In this document: positions 11,001-24,587 of the stretch, one piece after another
How the letters are laid out: each line of letters begins with the position of its first letter
Position numbering within the stretch: the stretch's first letter is position 1
Translations under genes and position numbers: made by a program
The notes under the pieces: generated by a model
Seen by the model: only the letters and a program-made list of their open reading frames with translations
What the model was told of the DNA's origin: nothing
Database searches by the model: none
NCBI RefSeq assembly: GCF_047495875.1
Contig: NC_092459.1
Coordinates: forward strand, 35,187,634 to 35,251,633
Reading direction: 5' to 3'
DNA length: 64,000 nt
DNA from: Pithys albifrons albifrons
Taxonomy: Eukaryota; Chordata; Aves; Passeriformes; Thamnophilidae

Positions 11001-14000
11001 ATAGTGCAGGGTGTGCTGTACCTCTGACAAACTGAGCTGTGGCATAATCAATAAACTTAATTACCTATTACAGCCTGCCCACAGAGTATACAATTTTAAT
11101 TCAATTATAACTACCAAAAAATGATACATAGCAGAGCAGATATATTTATCACTGAGGTCTAAATCAGCTGTATGTGTCAAGGCTGACACTTAAAAATGAA
11201 GACGTTTATAGTTTCTGGAGCCCAAAGAAACCCACATAAAAAAGCACATTCTTTTCTTCTCAAAATAACTAAAAATGATGTGTCACGGATGGAGGATTCG
11301 CTGCCCAGAAAATGAGTCCAGAACCGCAGTAGGCAGCACATTGACTCCCCAGAGCCCTGAGTATAAAAATCAGAGAGGGAAGGATTCACAGAATCATCGC
11401 CAATGAGGCAGCCAACAGGATCCTCATTGCCCTGGTGTCCAGGTTGTTGCAAATAGGAAGATGCCTTCTAACCCAGCAGGGCCAAAAACCGTCCTCAGGC
11501 TGCCTAGCACAATATTAAAACCAAGAAGCTTTGGTCATAGCTATACCAAGTGCAAAAACTTTTCACATTTATTCTCTCATGAGAGATTCTGGGTTTCATC
11601 TTTAGGGATCTTATTAGTCTGTATATCTGCCCCTGCAGGTAAGGGGCAACAGGCACAGGTAAGAACCGTACCAGTTTTTAATGCTCACATAGTCTTTACA
11701 GTGAGGTGTGATTCAGCCCCTTCTTTCTTCTAACCCAGTCTTTCTCTCACCAATACCAGGAACAGCTTTTGCTATCTCCCTGATGACTTGGGATGTGAGC
11801 AGAGGGGTGAGTTAGGTACTCTTGCTCCAAATACATCCTTCCTATGACAAATACACTGGGATGTTACACCCTGAGGAGTTAAAAATGACTAGCTGGCAAG
11901 AAGTATTAAGCTAATATCAGAAAAACTAATCAGGACCAGTAGCCAAGGGATTTTTTGCACAACTTAAAACCAGTGGAGTGTCCTCGTCACCCAGGCAAAT
12001 TTTTAAGTATTGTAGGTACCATGTCCCATACTCATATTCACAAAAGTATTCATGACCTGTTCATACCCTTTTGTTTTTGTGCAAGTGCTGTCCTTCAGCA
12101 TAACAGCTGTTTTCCTTCCCTGGTGTCTACCTCCAGAATGTTTATAGGCAGCAATCATATCCTTTGTTTTGCCAGCTTTAATAAAGCAAGCTCCTCCTCC
12201 ATTTTCCAAGTGAGGCTGCTTTTTTTTCCTGTAGCGTGTTTCTGGGTGTGTTTCAGTTGATTTTGCCTTTTGTGGGTGCGGGATACCAGGTTGGCATGGG
12301 TGGATTGGGGTCTTACTCCTCCCTTCTCCACCAGCATGGATCTTTTCTTTTCTCTTGTGCAAATTACCTGGTATCTGAATTGCTTTGACTGTGGTTTTTT
12401 TTTTTTTGGAACAGAACTAGGTGATTACAATCACTGTTAAGTTCAGTTTGACAGAAATCAGCCCATCCCATGTCTCCAGGCACTTTTCATCCCAACTCTT
12501 GCTTAGGTCCTTCCAGAAGCTGTTTCTCTGAGATTCAGTCTTGCAAGGATGAGCTAATCCCCAAATTAGAAATGTCACCATGTTTCTTTCTTAGCCCTTA
12601 GGCAAAGCCTATTTTAAAATCCAGTTGGGATCTCTGTTGTGGAATTGGATATTATTTTCTGGTCTCAGTTGTTGCTGTCTTGTGCTAGTGATTGTAATGC
12701 CGGATATGCAAGAACCTGCAGCCACCCTGGAAGTTGCTGTGGCTGCCCCACCGCAGTGAGAATCCAGCAGGACTCTCCAACTGGCATTGATTTTTGCTCC
12801 TATGGTCTTAAACCAAAGCCAGTCTTCATCCATGTTCTACTCCCATAGGCATGGTAAGGTTCATGCAACCCTGTTTCTGTGTCTGTCTCTGTGGAGAACA
12901 GACTTTTCAGCATGTCAGATGTATCAATTTTTCCTGCTCCCATTCCTGAAATGGCTGTGGGAACAGAGGAAGCTCAGCAGCTATTTCAGTTGGAGGCTCC
13001 TGGGTAGGGCTTCTGAGAAACTCTGTTCAACATGCCAGGATCTGGGACAGACAAAGGGCCCTGGAGTAAACAAAGCCAAGGGAGGCTTGTTTCTTACAAT
13101 CTCCATTTCTCTAGGACAGAAGTGCCAAACACCTGCCCTGTTGGCTCACTGTGTGAGACTGTTGATGTGCCTTTATCAATTCACCTTCATCAAGGAAAAA
13201 CTTTGTACTCCTGCTGTGTATCTGCTGTGGGTGAGGCTTTCAAGACAGTTTGTGGAATTAAAACCAGCCACAAGGGCAAGATATAATTTTCTCCTTTTCC
13301 ATTGTGTTAGTTTTGACATGTAAAGAGGCATGAAAGCTACATATTGTCTTGGCTTCACACATGTGGAGCCCTCAGTAGGACTAGACATCATGGCAGATGT
13401 AAGAGAACAACATACCTTTCTCTCCCTTGCAAACCCTCTGCTTCTGCAGAATCTGTCATTAAAAGAAAAAAAAAAGAAAAAAGAATTTTCAGCCTTTTTG
13501 ATTACAAATTAACCCCCAAATGTGAGCAGAACATCAGGGATGCTGTGCAGGCTTCCTGCTGCTCCTGGGAGCCTGAAACAATGGCTTGGAGATCTGTGAA
13601 ATCTGCTGACCTTGCTAATGGACTGGTAGCACTAGTGGGAATGCTTGGCAATAACCCTGAGCCTGCAGGCATCATAGTTTCACATTATCAGAAGGGGCGT
13701 GAATTGAACTGGAGCCAGAGACCTGTGGCAGAGAGGGAGTCCTTGCAGGAAGGCATGTCAGAGGGAAGAAGGAGAGTTGGGGTAGATATCTGGAGGTTTG
13801 GCATTGCCACCTCCTCTCTTGTCTGGCTCCTTTAGGACTGTCTGTCTGGAGGGAGTCTCCTGTGTGGTTACTCTCGGTCACTGGAGGGGACATAGGCCTA
13901 ACAATCAGTTACTGTGTGGTCGCCCTGCTACTCTGCCTGTTCCTGCTTTGCCATTTCTATGGCACCAGCAGGACATGGTTGCACCTCCAAGGTTAGGACA

Positions 14001-17000
14001 AAGACTGATACTTATAGAATACTCTGCAGACATGGATCCAAAGGCCATCTGAAAATGCACCTGGTGGCTCAGACTCAGGGTCTTCCCCATTCTTTGTTAC
14101 TGAGAACAAATATGCTGCATGCAGACTAAGATCTGGAGACAGTCGTGGTCCTTGTCAGATGCTCTAGGAAGAGGTAAAGACAGAGTGAAGAGGGAAACCC
14201 AGAGAAGCATTCTATGTTGCCATTTCTTTCATTTATTCATCTTTCACCTGTAGCAAGTAGCAAGGAAGTAGATGAAATCTGGGTGAAAATCTCACTGGTC
14301 ACAGTTGAAGCATGTGCGTGTGTGTAAATCCTTCCCTGCACCACATGCTGTCCAAAGAGATGAAAAGGGAAAGGAAATAAAAGGAGCAAGAGGTACTTTG
14401 AACAATCTGTAGGAACTGGAGGAAAGTTGGGAACAGGAATGTGATTATTTTTTATTTAGAAAGATTTTGTGCATGGACAATAGCTGGATGATTTTTAAAC
14501 AGAGGATAAAACAAGGTGACAGGTTATTGCCCAGGAAATGCATTTTGTTCAGAAGCATTTTGGATAGCAGGTTATATGGCAAAGAGTCTGGAGATATAAA
14601 AGACCAGTGGTGTGAAGCCTGGCATGGCTACTCTGAGATACTCTCAAACCAGGAGTGGCTGGAGGGAAGGGGTCTGTAAACAGACTTTGGGCTGGAAGAT
14701 TTAAAATGTGTCCAGCTGCAGAAAAATAAATGTGTTGGATAAAAATATAATGTTGTATAAAATAAATGGATGTGTGATGGGAGAGGGAAGAGTCAGATCT
14801 GCCCAGAGGCTCCCAGTTTGGTAGCAGATTAAATGACTGGAAGACATTAGCCAGTTTTAAAAGAGATTACATGAAGAGACCTGCAAATAACACTAACCTC
14901 GCACTTCTGCTCTTAGATACAATGATATATTTATGGTGATTACAGTGGATGAGCAATGAATGTTCAGTTTTTATATTTTCTCTCTTGACATCTACTCTGG
15001 CTTGCAAATGATAGACCAACATCCTACTGATTAGAGGATTATATGACTTTCAGCAGAAAAAGAGAAATCTGGTTGGCTGTTAGTTTTTGAGGGTTTTTTG
15101 TGCTTGAGATAGAAGCAAAGGCATCAGCACTGAAGATCTGGCATCAGGGCTCTAGTTTATTTTCAGCTGAATACTGAGCATTCTGGGCAAACTCAGCACA
15201 GTCCATCACATTCAGAGCTTTTCATGTTAGACTTTGCAAGATTCATGGCATTGATGGAATAGAGGAGAATATGGGAATTATTAATGTCAGCAGTATTATG
15301 TGGTGCTTCGTACCTACCTCCCAGGAAAAACATTGCTGACACACAGTACAGTTTTATTTATTTTTCACTACTCAATCTGTTTCCAAATTGTATGAATTCC
15401 ACTTGCGAAGGCTGAGATGTGAGGCAGGATGATCTAGGGAGTGACGGAGGAGGAATCTGTGTGCAGATATTCTGTTTAAGATGTGCCTTACTGTGATGTC
15501 CTGTGTGAGTCACCATTCCAGGTGGGACTAGCATCCGCCACTTTGATATATATCTGCATCATGTCCCAGAAGGATATACATCATTTGGAAATCACCTGAA
15601 GGTCCTGAGGACTGCTTTACCTCTGCCTCTGCATGGCCATTACCTAATTAATAGTCACTAGCTTTCCTTTTACTTTTCCATAAAACTACTCTTAACTACA
15701 TTTTGAGCATCACAGCTGTGCTGTGGGGCTGAGGTTGATGATATTGGAAACATATACTGTAATCATATGACATAAACAACTCCTGGCTGTGCCATGGGTC
15801 TAGTTAGGGTTAGGACTCAGGACCACAGTATTGGAGTTTGAGCAGAAAAATCCCTGCTGCTGGGTGACAGCTACAATCCCGAGGGCATGGTGTGAAGGAA
15901 CTGGGGACAAGTAGAGCTCCCCATGTAGGAATGTAGGATAGGTACTGGGGGACAGAGCAGAAGGGGGAGCTGTCATCCTTCCTAGTCCTTCTGATAAATC
16001 AGCGCCAAATATTCAACTCCTTCACAAGCCCGCTGTGGTGATCAGGGTTTGTACCATTCCTGGAGAACTAAATGTTCCAGGTAAGAGCTATTATTAGGTG
16101 TCCTGTGAGCAGAGGAGCAGAACAAGCAAGCAGCCAGTTTTGTAACATATGGATACTGAATTTAAAAAGTCAGGAAGGACAGAAATGAGAGCGACTGGGC
16201 AAAGGAGACACTCTTTCTGCAAATACAGAAGCTGCCCTGAACAAAGATGTGCATATAAAGTTGGCAGAAACTCAGGGTAACAGCAAGGTCTGAGCTTCAA
16301 CTTAAATAGTCTGCCTTCTGGATCTGTAGAGAGCAGCAGTGCAGAAAGAGAAATGCTTTGGGATGCCACAGACCTGGCTCTTTTCTACTTTGGGAGAGAG
16401 TCACACCTAGGAAATCAGAAAAATGCACAGGTAGCAGTGAACAGGGAGCATTTCTTTGCTGTTTCTTGTAACACAGGGCTGGTGTTTCCCCTGAAACAAG
16501 CAGGTAGTGATCTAATGCTCACTGTGCATGTGTGTTTTTCACCCAGTGCATTGCTAACTCACTGAACAATCTTTAATGCCCATAGTATTTAGTATATGAT
16601 GATCCAGGTACAATCTGCTGTGGAAGTGGATGAAAGGCAGATTCCTGGAGCCTGTTTTAACCCTCTGTTCTCTGTGTGTGTGTGCCCTGCTTTAGATTTG
16701 TAGCAGATCTTTTGCAGGATGAGTCCTGGTGTTCATCCTAAGTGTGTCAGCATGAGAATAGGTAACACAATGGTGAGGCAGAGTGAGCCATTCTGCTGGG
16801 CCTTTGGGGACCGCTGCTGCTCTGGTGTTCTTTGAAGCAGTTTGTCTGATGCCCTATGCTCTTTTCAGAGGCTGTCAGAGCTGGACCTAACCCAGAGCCA
16901 GCTCCTCCCTCCCTACCTGTCCATCCTCAGCCTGCATGTGGCACTGCTGAGAAACTGGCCTCTGGCAGGATGATTTAGGGTGAGACTAAGCAAAGTTGCT

Positions 17001-17307
17001 TAGGAAAAATCAGACCAAGGGAAGGTTCCATGCATCATCTGTCTAATGTCTCCACTCTAGTGCAGTAGTAAGCTCAGTAGTAGGTTTGGCCCTGACTTTG
17101 GACAACAGTTTGACCCTGAGTGGTCTGTAGATAACCTCAGACCCCGAGCTGATTGACAAGAGAACACAGCTCTCAGGTAAGTCACTGGGTAATCCAGAAC
17201 TACAATTTGGCCCTGGAGGGTAACAGCCTAGCAGGTGTCCGGCCAACAACGATAGCCCAAAAGGACCTGGGGAAATTAAAGAAAAGCTCCCTTCCCCCAG
17301 GGAGCCC
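8088..17307. other. Long unique non-coding stretch, no gene seen
   Basis: More than 9 kb without a recognisable gene or young transposon. The longest open frame in the window lies here (12787-13323, +, 178 codons), with overlapping frames at 13344-13835 (163 codons). Neither shows a domain, signal peptide or repeat pattern I recognise, and competing open frames on both strands suggest chance. Minor tracts are a T13 run at 12395-12407 and an A-rich patch near 13460-13482. A sub-stretch at about 10970-11130 is rich in TAATTA-like homeodomain cores and could be regulatory, which is a guess. Confidence 0.4.
12395..12407. repeat. Poly-T run (T13)
   Basis: A 13-T homopolymer. On the minus strand it is a short poly-A run, but no retroposed sequence was recognised next to it. 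Confidence 0.8.
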
Positions 17308-17368
17308 TACAGCTGCTGCTGGCTGCTCAGCTGCTGCTCAGGCAGCAGGCAGCAAGCCTGCAGGAGCT
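17308..17368. repeat. CTG/CAG-rich cluster with hairpin potential
   Basis: A compact patch of CTG triplets followed by CAG triplets. One clear stem is ctgctg (17331-17336), loop ctcagg, then cagcag (17343-17348), and several alternative registers exist. It sits in the most GC-rich part of the first 20 kb. It is not a pure trinucleotide expansion. Confidence 0.55.
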
Positions 17369-20300
17369 GGGCAGAGGGAGGGGAGGCTCCGAGGATGGAT
17401 CACATGGCCCAGGTGCATGGGGTCCACCATGCAATGCTGCCATGGTTTGCATGTGAAAACAGGACTGGGAAGCAGAATTGCAAGGCTGCCCTGTGGCTTA
17501 TTAGCTCCCCTGCTGTCCTGAAAGTGCTGCTGACTGTCTGGCGGGTGCTGACAGCCGGGAGCCTGGCCTTGCAGCCTCCCCAAGGATGTTGTCCAGGGAT
17601 ACCCCAAAAAGCTACTGAGCAAAGCAAAAATAATGCCTCCCCTGTACCCTCAAAGTGTAATGCTCACTGGTTCCCAGGCTGGGCTCTGTACACACACAAA
17701 GCCAAACCAGAGTCCCTGCACCAGAGAGCAGATATCCCCATTTTCTTCCTGCCCTCAGGAAGCTTCCCTGGTGACTGACTAAGCCTAATGGCAGGAGCAA
17801 TAATTGCTACTGCATAATCAGGACTGTTTTCGAATAAATTCTATCTAATGAGAATTCATTTTGCATGTAGCAGGTAATTAAAGGACGATTGAACAGGAAA
17901 AAGAGGTGTGAGCCTCTGAATGCAGCTTTCTGGAGAGACAGTGCAAAACAAAGGCCAAGGCACATATTGTGCCAGGTGTTTCTGCCAGTACCTGGAAACA
18001 TGAAAAATAAGACCCTTCACAACTCATGCTACTCACCTTGGTGATCTGTGTGTGTATGTGCTCATGTACATGTGTGCAGCCATATCAGAGAGCTACAGGA
18101 GATCGACAGGAGATCTCACGCCTCACTTGGCAAAAGTCAGTGCAGTGACCAGAAAAACCTGCAGCCCACCATTTGTGTACCCCAGGGATCCCTGCATGAA
18201 TCTGAAAGGGATGAAATAACTGTGAATTGAGGGATTACCTCACTATAAAGGACAAAATGGAGGAAAAAAGAGAAGCCATTTCCAGTTTCATTATCCTTAA
18301 TATCCCATTCATTGTTGAGTCTTCGTATGCCTTTTTTTTTAAAATTTCCTTTTCTGCCCAATATATTGGCGGAGTGGGCAAGCAATGTCCTGACTTCAGG
18401 GGAGGAAGGCAAATTGGCTTTGGGACAGGTCTCCAAGCCTTGTGTGCTCAGCACAACATCTCTAAAGAAAAAAATGCCCTTCCTTGCCAACACCAACAGT
18501 GGTAGCTACTGACAGAGGAGGGTGAAAACTTCAGGGAAGGCAGCGGTCTAAACAATACAGAAATAGGATTGGCACATTCTGATTTTACTTGTCTTCAAAG
18601 CCCTCTCCTCTCTGCTACTGTGCTTCTAAGCCTTCCACATCTCTGTAGACAACATTTTAAACCCACAAAAATAGATATGGCAATGACGAATGGCTGAAAT
18701 AATTTCAATTCCTCTCAGTTCACACTCCTCAGCAATCCCAGAGGCTTCCAATCCCCAGCAGCAAATACCTCTGGAAGGCAAATCATACGAGTTATCTTAG
18801 GCATTTGTAGCTCAGGCAGGTGACCAAGATGACCAATACCTCTGGAAGTGACTGTTTCTCTCTGCCAACACGACAAGGGAACAGGAACAACCAGCTTAGA
18901 TCAGACACCGAGAGAGAGATTCATCTCACTGAACTTTAAAACCTGTATCATAATGATAACAGTCTGAATTCTCTTTATAGTTGATGGAGAAAAAGCCACT
19001 CCTACATATGATTTGCTGGATCTCTTTTAGACATGTTTTTTAGGATGAGATGTGCTTACGCGTCAGAAGTGCCTGTTTCTCTTCATTGCCTATAAAGGAG
19101 TCAGTATGACTAGCTCAGCTGTTGACGTGTGCACTGTAAGAATCTAAATTTGGGCAGACGAATCCCATTTGCAACTTTCAGTCTGCTGAAGTTAGGTAAC
19201 ATGAATTCTACTGTGGGCAAGTGCTAAATATTTTAATAGATGTGATTTTTTAATTCACCCTCTCCTTGCAAGACAACCACATCGGTAGGGTTATCTGTGG
19301 GAAGAGGAAACTGTGTGTCATTAAAACCAGAAGACATCCAAATTCTGTACTTTTTTTTTGGCACAGATTACCATGTAAACTGTAGCAGATTCCTTAATCC
19401 CTCTGCTTTTTAAGCTTTACCACTATTCGATTTTCAAATGTTAGCTTATGATTTAATTCCTGAATGTACAGACAATACTTTTTAGTACTTCACTGTTCAT
19501 GTTTTTCCTCATAACATTTTTATGTGAACATATAATTTTGTGTCCAGATTCATTACAGTTTGAGTGTTTTGCCTTTTCCACCCTCCTCTGGGAACTGCTA
19601 TGCATTTCTCTCATAAATCTGAAGTCTCAAGCTGGAAGAACAGCATTAGTCTTTAATATCAGAGCAGCACTCCAGCACGTTTGCTAGCTCTGAGAGAAGT
19701 ATTTCATAATTTCTCTCCCTTCCAATTTTCTTATTTTTCCTGAGTCTTCAATTCTTTGCTGATGTGTAGGGCAGTATGTTCTGTTCCAGAAGAAGACTTG
19801 GGAACAAATGCCTGCCAAAGAAAAGGCTTTTGTAATCTATTGTGTGTGGGCCATTGTGCTACTGGGTAGTTTGACACCTATTTCTGCTTGGCTCACAGTT
19901 TAATCTAGAAAAGGTTTTTTCACATTGGAAACTTGGGAAAGAACCATGGAGGGCAAGTACTGCTTTCAAAGACATAAGCAATCACTCCTTATCCCATATG
20001 GCAAAAATGTGACAAGGAATTTCTTGTTAATGTTAAACACTGATTAAGAAATTTACAAATGAGGCTTAAAATTCATCAGGGAACCATATTCAGATCATTC
20101 TGCTTAGGAGTCTATACATTTAAAACGGCAGGAAACATCATTGCAAGAAGCAGCAGGATGTTCACCACCTCCGAACAAAGGAGTGGGTAAGCACGAACAG
20201 TTCCTGGATGAGCTCACAACTTGTAGTGCAGCCCAAGGAGCAGCGGTAGCTGTCACACAGCTGGGATGGAACGTGGAGGGAGAGCACCAGGGCATCTTGC

Positions 20301-21239
20301 CAAGGTCACAGCTGAATGGCTGCAGAGCAACTGAAGAGCTTAGGACAGCCTTTGAATGAACAGGAGTATTTTTCTAAAGAATGCACACAGAAGAGCCACA
20401 ATCACAGAGAAAGAGTAGAACGTGCACCCACAAAGACTAAATTTAAAAGATGTGCTGAGCAGGGAACACATGCATAGCATATGGATGCAGCTGATGGAAG
20501 AGCTGTTGGACTCCGTTCAAGATACCACTCACATAGCAGATGAACTGTCATAAATTTAAGCTACGCATGTCACATCCTTACCACTAAGGTTCCCTTTAGT
20601 CATGTGTGAATGCAGCTTAGTTGTTGGATCCTGTCTTGTGAGCTAACTTAGTCTCTCTTTGAGTGCAATAATGGTGGTGGACGGGACATGTAATGTAGAG
20701 AGATCTTCAGCTGTTTGCTACCTTTGGCAAGTTCTTGGCCTGTGGGCTTTTTGTAGCCCTTACCTTGGCATTTATTAGTCCCAGCACTTGCTGCCTGATG
20801 GATGTCGCATGCCGTCCTTCAGCACTTCAGCTGCTCACTGACTGACAGGCCAACTTCTTTAACATTTGCCTTGATATATTTTCTGGTATTAAGTTAAGCT
20901 TCTTGAGCTGATTAAAGCCTTCCAAGATTATATCATTGCCAGGTCTCCTACAGACACACACACACGTGCATGAAGACAATCATAAATAATAAAATCTATT
21001 CTGGATTTCTCCAATTAGGGTGCTAGTAGCTAAGCCTGTCTACCAGCCAATTTTCCATATTACTGATCTAATCCACATTTCTGATAGATGCATAAGAAAG
21101 CCAGGTTATTATTCTCCAGCAATTACTTTCTGCTATGAAAATATTTTAATCCAAAATACAATATACTGACGATACTGGTAGAAAAGGCAAACATTTACGG
21201 AGCAAAAATCAGACCTTCTTCCACTTCCATGCAGCACTG
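17369..21239. other. Unique non-coding DNA, no gene seen
   Basis: No gene and no young transposon recognised. Open frames are below about 130 codons and overlap on both strands at 17.3-17.8 kb, as expected in a locally GC-rich patch. The segment 17800-17900 carries several TAATTA/TAATGA-type cores and could be regulatory, but nothing decides this from sequence alone. Confidence 0.4.
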
Positions 21240-21480
21240 GAGTTGTAAGAGATTCCTTGCAGCTGCTTGCAAGGAATTAAAATTTTAGATTTGCGCTGTG
21301 CTTTTTGTACCTAATTTTATAAGCAGCTGCTGACAGTCCATTAATTTGAATCCAAGATGCCCTCTGAGTTAGCCTAATGCTAAAGAAAGCATTAGTTTCC
21401 ATTCCAGAATAGGCTTTATCACAAATTCCTGCTGCCCCTTTTGCATATCTGTTTGACTCAAGGCAATAGCAGCATGGTAT
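21240..21480. promoter_or_regulatory. Candidate conserved non-coding element with two hairpins
   Basis: A dense segment with two perfect short inverted repeats. The first, at 21252-21277, has 10-bp arms (attccttgca / tgcaaggaat) and a 6-nt loop. The second, at 21374-21395, has 8-bp arms (ctaatgct / agcattag) and a 6-nt loop. Between and after them are TTAATT and TTTGCATAT motifs resembling homeodomain and POU sites. No repeat family was recognised. The regulatory call is inference from motif density. Confidence 0.3.
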
Positions 21481-21716
21481 TTAACCACCAGTTACATTTT
21501 GGTAATACACACAGTATTTTAACAGGGAGAGGAAGACCAAATGACCTTAAACCTTGTTAGAATAAGAAAGATAAACAGACTTAAGCATTCACTGGAAGGA
21601 TTTTTAGGGTAGTCTTGCATATCCCTCGGTAATGAGGGTTTTTAACATTATGACTAACACCAAGATCATGTGGATGTACAAAATCAGAACAAAACTTTCT
21701 TTTTCTCTAATGGGTC

Positions 21717-21737
21717 TAAATAAAATAAAATAAAATA
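21717..21737. repeat. Short (TAAAA)n microsatellite
   Basis: About four copies of a pentanucleotide AT-rich repeat. It is not attached to a recognised SINE or LINE tail. Confidence 0.75.
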
Positions 21738-22584
21738 TTCAGACATGTTCTCTGTCTTTAAAGTTATGTTTAAGCAGAATACTGATGTTTGTTACCAGTG
21801 AATCTATACTTTGGTAGCAGCTGGTGATGCCACTCCATGATGGTAGTTTCTTTCAGATTTGCTATATGGTAGAAACACAGATGCAGAAGCATCTGTGATT
21901 TGATTTAGAGGATAACCTGCTGTTGATGATGCTGTATCTGGTGCAGGATTTGGAAGTTTATTTGGTGGCAGGCTTTTTTGCTGATCTTACTGTTATGGAC
22001 TATGGCAAAAAGGTAATGAAGAGAAATGGCATGAATGTGAAAATAAGCTGGAATTGAAAGCATAGGAAAGAAAAACTGTCAGTGAGCCAACTAGGAACAG
22101 CAGTGCTTTAGTTTTTTAAATATATAATGCAGAGGTGAATAGTAGTACCTCTGTGAATATGGAGCTTTTCCCAAATTCTAGAATGCATAATGGAAAAAAG
22201 ATGCATTTTTTAGATAGAACAGCAGACTGATGGGCAAGATAGGCTGGAACCATTCTACAAGACATGGCATAGGCACTGTCATAATTTATTCATCTAAATA
22301 GGAATGGTAAAGCCAAGAAATAAAAGGCCCCAAATGCAGAAGTGAGAAAGTTTGACCAAATCATGAAATGCATTTGAAGAGCAGTGGTTTAATGGTCAGA
22401 GATAAGTCTGAAAGATGACCAGAACAGGTGATGTTTTAAATTAAGTTCAGGGAGCTAAAATTGCTGAAGTGAAAGGCAACAAGAAAGGAAGTGTTAACGG
22501 CAAAAGAAATTGAGCTTCCAGCAGAGTATTATAATGATGAAAAGGATAAAATCTAGAGGTGATGTGGGAGGACTGAATCAAAGG

Positions 22585-22745
22585 TACAAGAGGAAATGGC
22601 CTCAAGTTGCCCAGGGAAGGTTTAGACCAGATATTAGGGAAAAGTACTTCTCAGAAAGGGTTGTCAAGCAGATGGCAGTGCTGGGTTAATGGTTGGACTG
22701 AATGACCTCAAAGATCTTTTCCAGGCTAAAGAATTCTATGATTTG
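22585..22745 (+). mobile_element. CR1 LINE 3' end with internal deletion, sense strand
   Basis: Only the CR1 3' UTR remains. It starts at 'acaagaggaaatggcctcaa', has the 'agaccagatattaggg' block, and then jumps from 'gttgtcaagca' directly to 'gatggcagtgctgggttaat', removing roughly 100 bp of the usual 3' UTR. It continues through 'ggttggactgaatgacctca' to the ATTCTATG terminus near 22742. The element is 5'-truncated and has no coding content. Confidence 0.9.
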
Positions 22746-24504
22746 TGATACTTGAAAAATATAGGAGGAAGGAAGCAGTTCATGTACAGGAAAAAACCTT
22801 TCAATTTAGCCATCCTGAGTTTAAGATTAGAGCTATGCAATTAATAAGCCAGAAAGAAAATGAAAGGTGTGGTTTTCATCAGAGGTCTGGATTTGCAAAG
22901 CAATCCTGAAATTTCTCAGCCCAAAGTAGCTAAAGGGGTGCCAGACTTGAGACAGCGGGAGATGGGTCAGATGGTCAGGTCTCTCGGACTCTTGCAAACC
23001 ACCAGAAGTACAAGAGGACAACAACAAAGTGAAGGAAAGCTGAAAACCAGTAAGGAACTGTGTCGCAAACCCCTCAAAGTGAAGAGGGCTTCAAGAACAA
23101 AATGGATGTGAGGTTTGAAAAGCAAAGGAGCAGAAGACATAGTAACATGCTAAGGTGCTGTACTAGATTGCATCTAGCTAGTCACAAAACTTGTTCTTGC
23201 ATCATCTGTACAGAAAGTCCACACCTCAATTATTTCTACTTTTAAATTCAATTTGATCAAGATGTACCTATATAGTGTTTCCATCTGCCTGGAACTTTAG
23301 ACTTGAGAGCCCTTAAAAAGAACAAAACATCTTGTATTAAATTTTCTAAGCAGTCAAAATGTTCTTCTTTCCTCATCTTTTTTTTTACCCTGTAATTGGA
23401 ATTTAAATTTTTGTTTCTAAGTTTACATATTCAATAACTTAATCTGAAACCTGTTTGGAATTTGGATGTCTTATCATATTTTATTTAATGCAGCTGCTTC
23501 TCAAAATGAGGCATCACCTCTGCAGCTAGTGGATGTCAAGGAACAAAAAAAAGTTGCTTAAAAGAAAACTGAAGCCACATGTCTATTCTGCATTTGAGCT
23601 GCTCACATTTTTTAGATAAAACCAAGAGATGTCAGAATACTGGCTGTTAAAGCAGTCTATGTTTGGAGCCTATTAAGTTGAATTCTGAGAGTGAAGGGAA
23701 ATGTGAAGTCTTCTGAAGGGACTGACATGGTATACCATTACTTTCTTTATTTCAATTTTATAGGGAAAAGGATTTTTTTCCTGCAATTTTTTTCCCCCAA
23801 GAGTAACTTTTAAAATGTGGCAGGTTGCTGAGAGCCTGTAATTTCACTCTAAGTTCTCTGTATATTCCAAGGCTACATAATACAGCTCCTGCCCTTCTGA
23901 TGAGGAAGGTCTGAGAGGAACTCCCATCAGAGCCTCTTACTCTCTCATCACTGTCAGAGACCACCACTGACCTATCTTCCTCTCTGACACCAATAATTCT
24001 GCCTCTTTAATGCTCCCACATTATGTTGCTCAAGGGGGCCAGACTACCTCTTCTTGTTGTTAAAGGTGTAGCTTCACCAAGATCTTTAGAGTTACACTGA
24101 GGCAGAGGCATCTGAAAGAAGAGGCAGCTCTGATTGTCTTCTTCAGGTCACTTGTATGCCATGTAAAGCAACCAGAATGATCTTGGTCCTGTTTTCTTAT
24201 GCAGTAGTAAACTTAGGGAAGAAATTGGTTTCCTGTTAGCTGAATTCTCCCTGGAGCTCCTTGACTTGCACAGACAGTGTGGTAGGACATCTCTCCAGAG
24301 ACCACATTCCCATGTTTCAGTTCCTCTACCCCATGCACAGAAAGAGATGTCTCAGCATAGACCTTCCACCCATCCACTGCACAGGGCAATGAGCCTGAGA
24401 CATGCTAAGAAAAAGCATAAAAAAGTGAAGAGACCACTGCAAACAGCTATTTACTACCAGAGCCAAGCTGCTTTCCTACAAAGCCAGTCAGCCTTGGAAA
24501 GGAT

Positions 24505-24587
24505 GCATAGGTTGCACAAGGTTGAGTTAGCGTGCATAGGGCTGAGTAGTGTGCGTATGGTTGGGGAGGGTGCATAAGGTTGGGCAG
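24505..24587. repeat. Degenerate minisatellite, about four units near 20 bp
   Basis: Four successive variants of a GCATA(A/G)GGTTG(G/A)-type phrase with spacing of about 20 bp. Units differ by substitutions and small indels. It has no known family and lies in otherwise unremarkable DNA. Confidence 0.55.

Noticed and set aside
12787..13323. Longest open reading frame (178 codons, +) as a gene
   Set aside because: No recognisable domain or motif, other open frames overlap on both strands, and a 64-kb window is expected to contain some frames of this size by chance.
13455..13485. A-rich run as the tail of a processed pseudogene
   Set aside because: No coding-like or gene-like sequence directly upstream and no flanking duplication seen.
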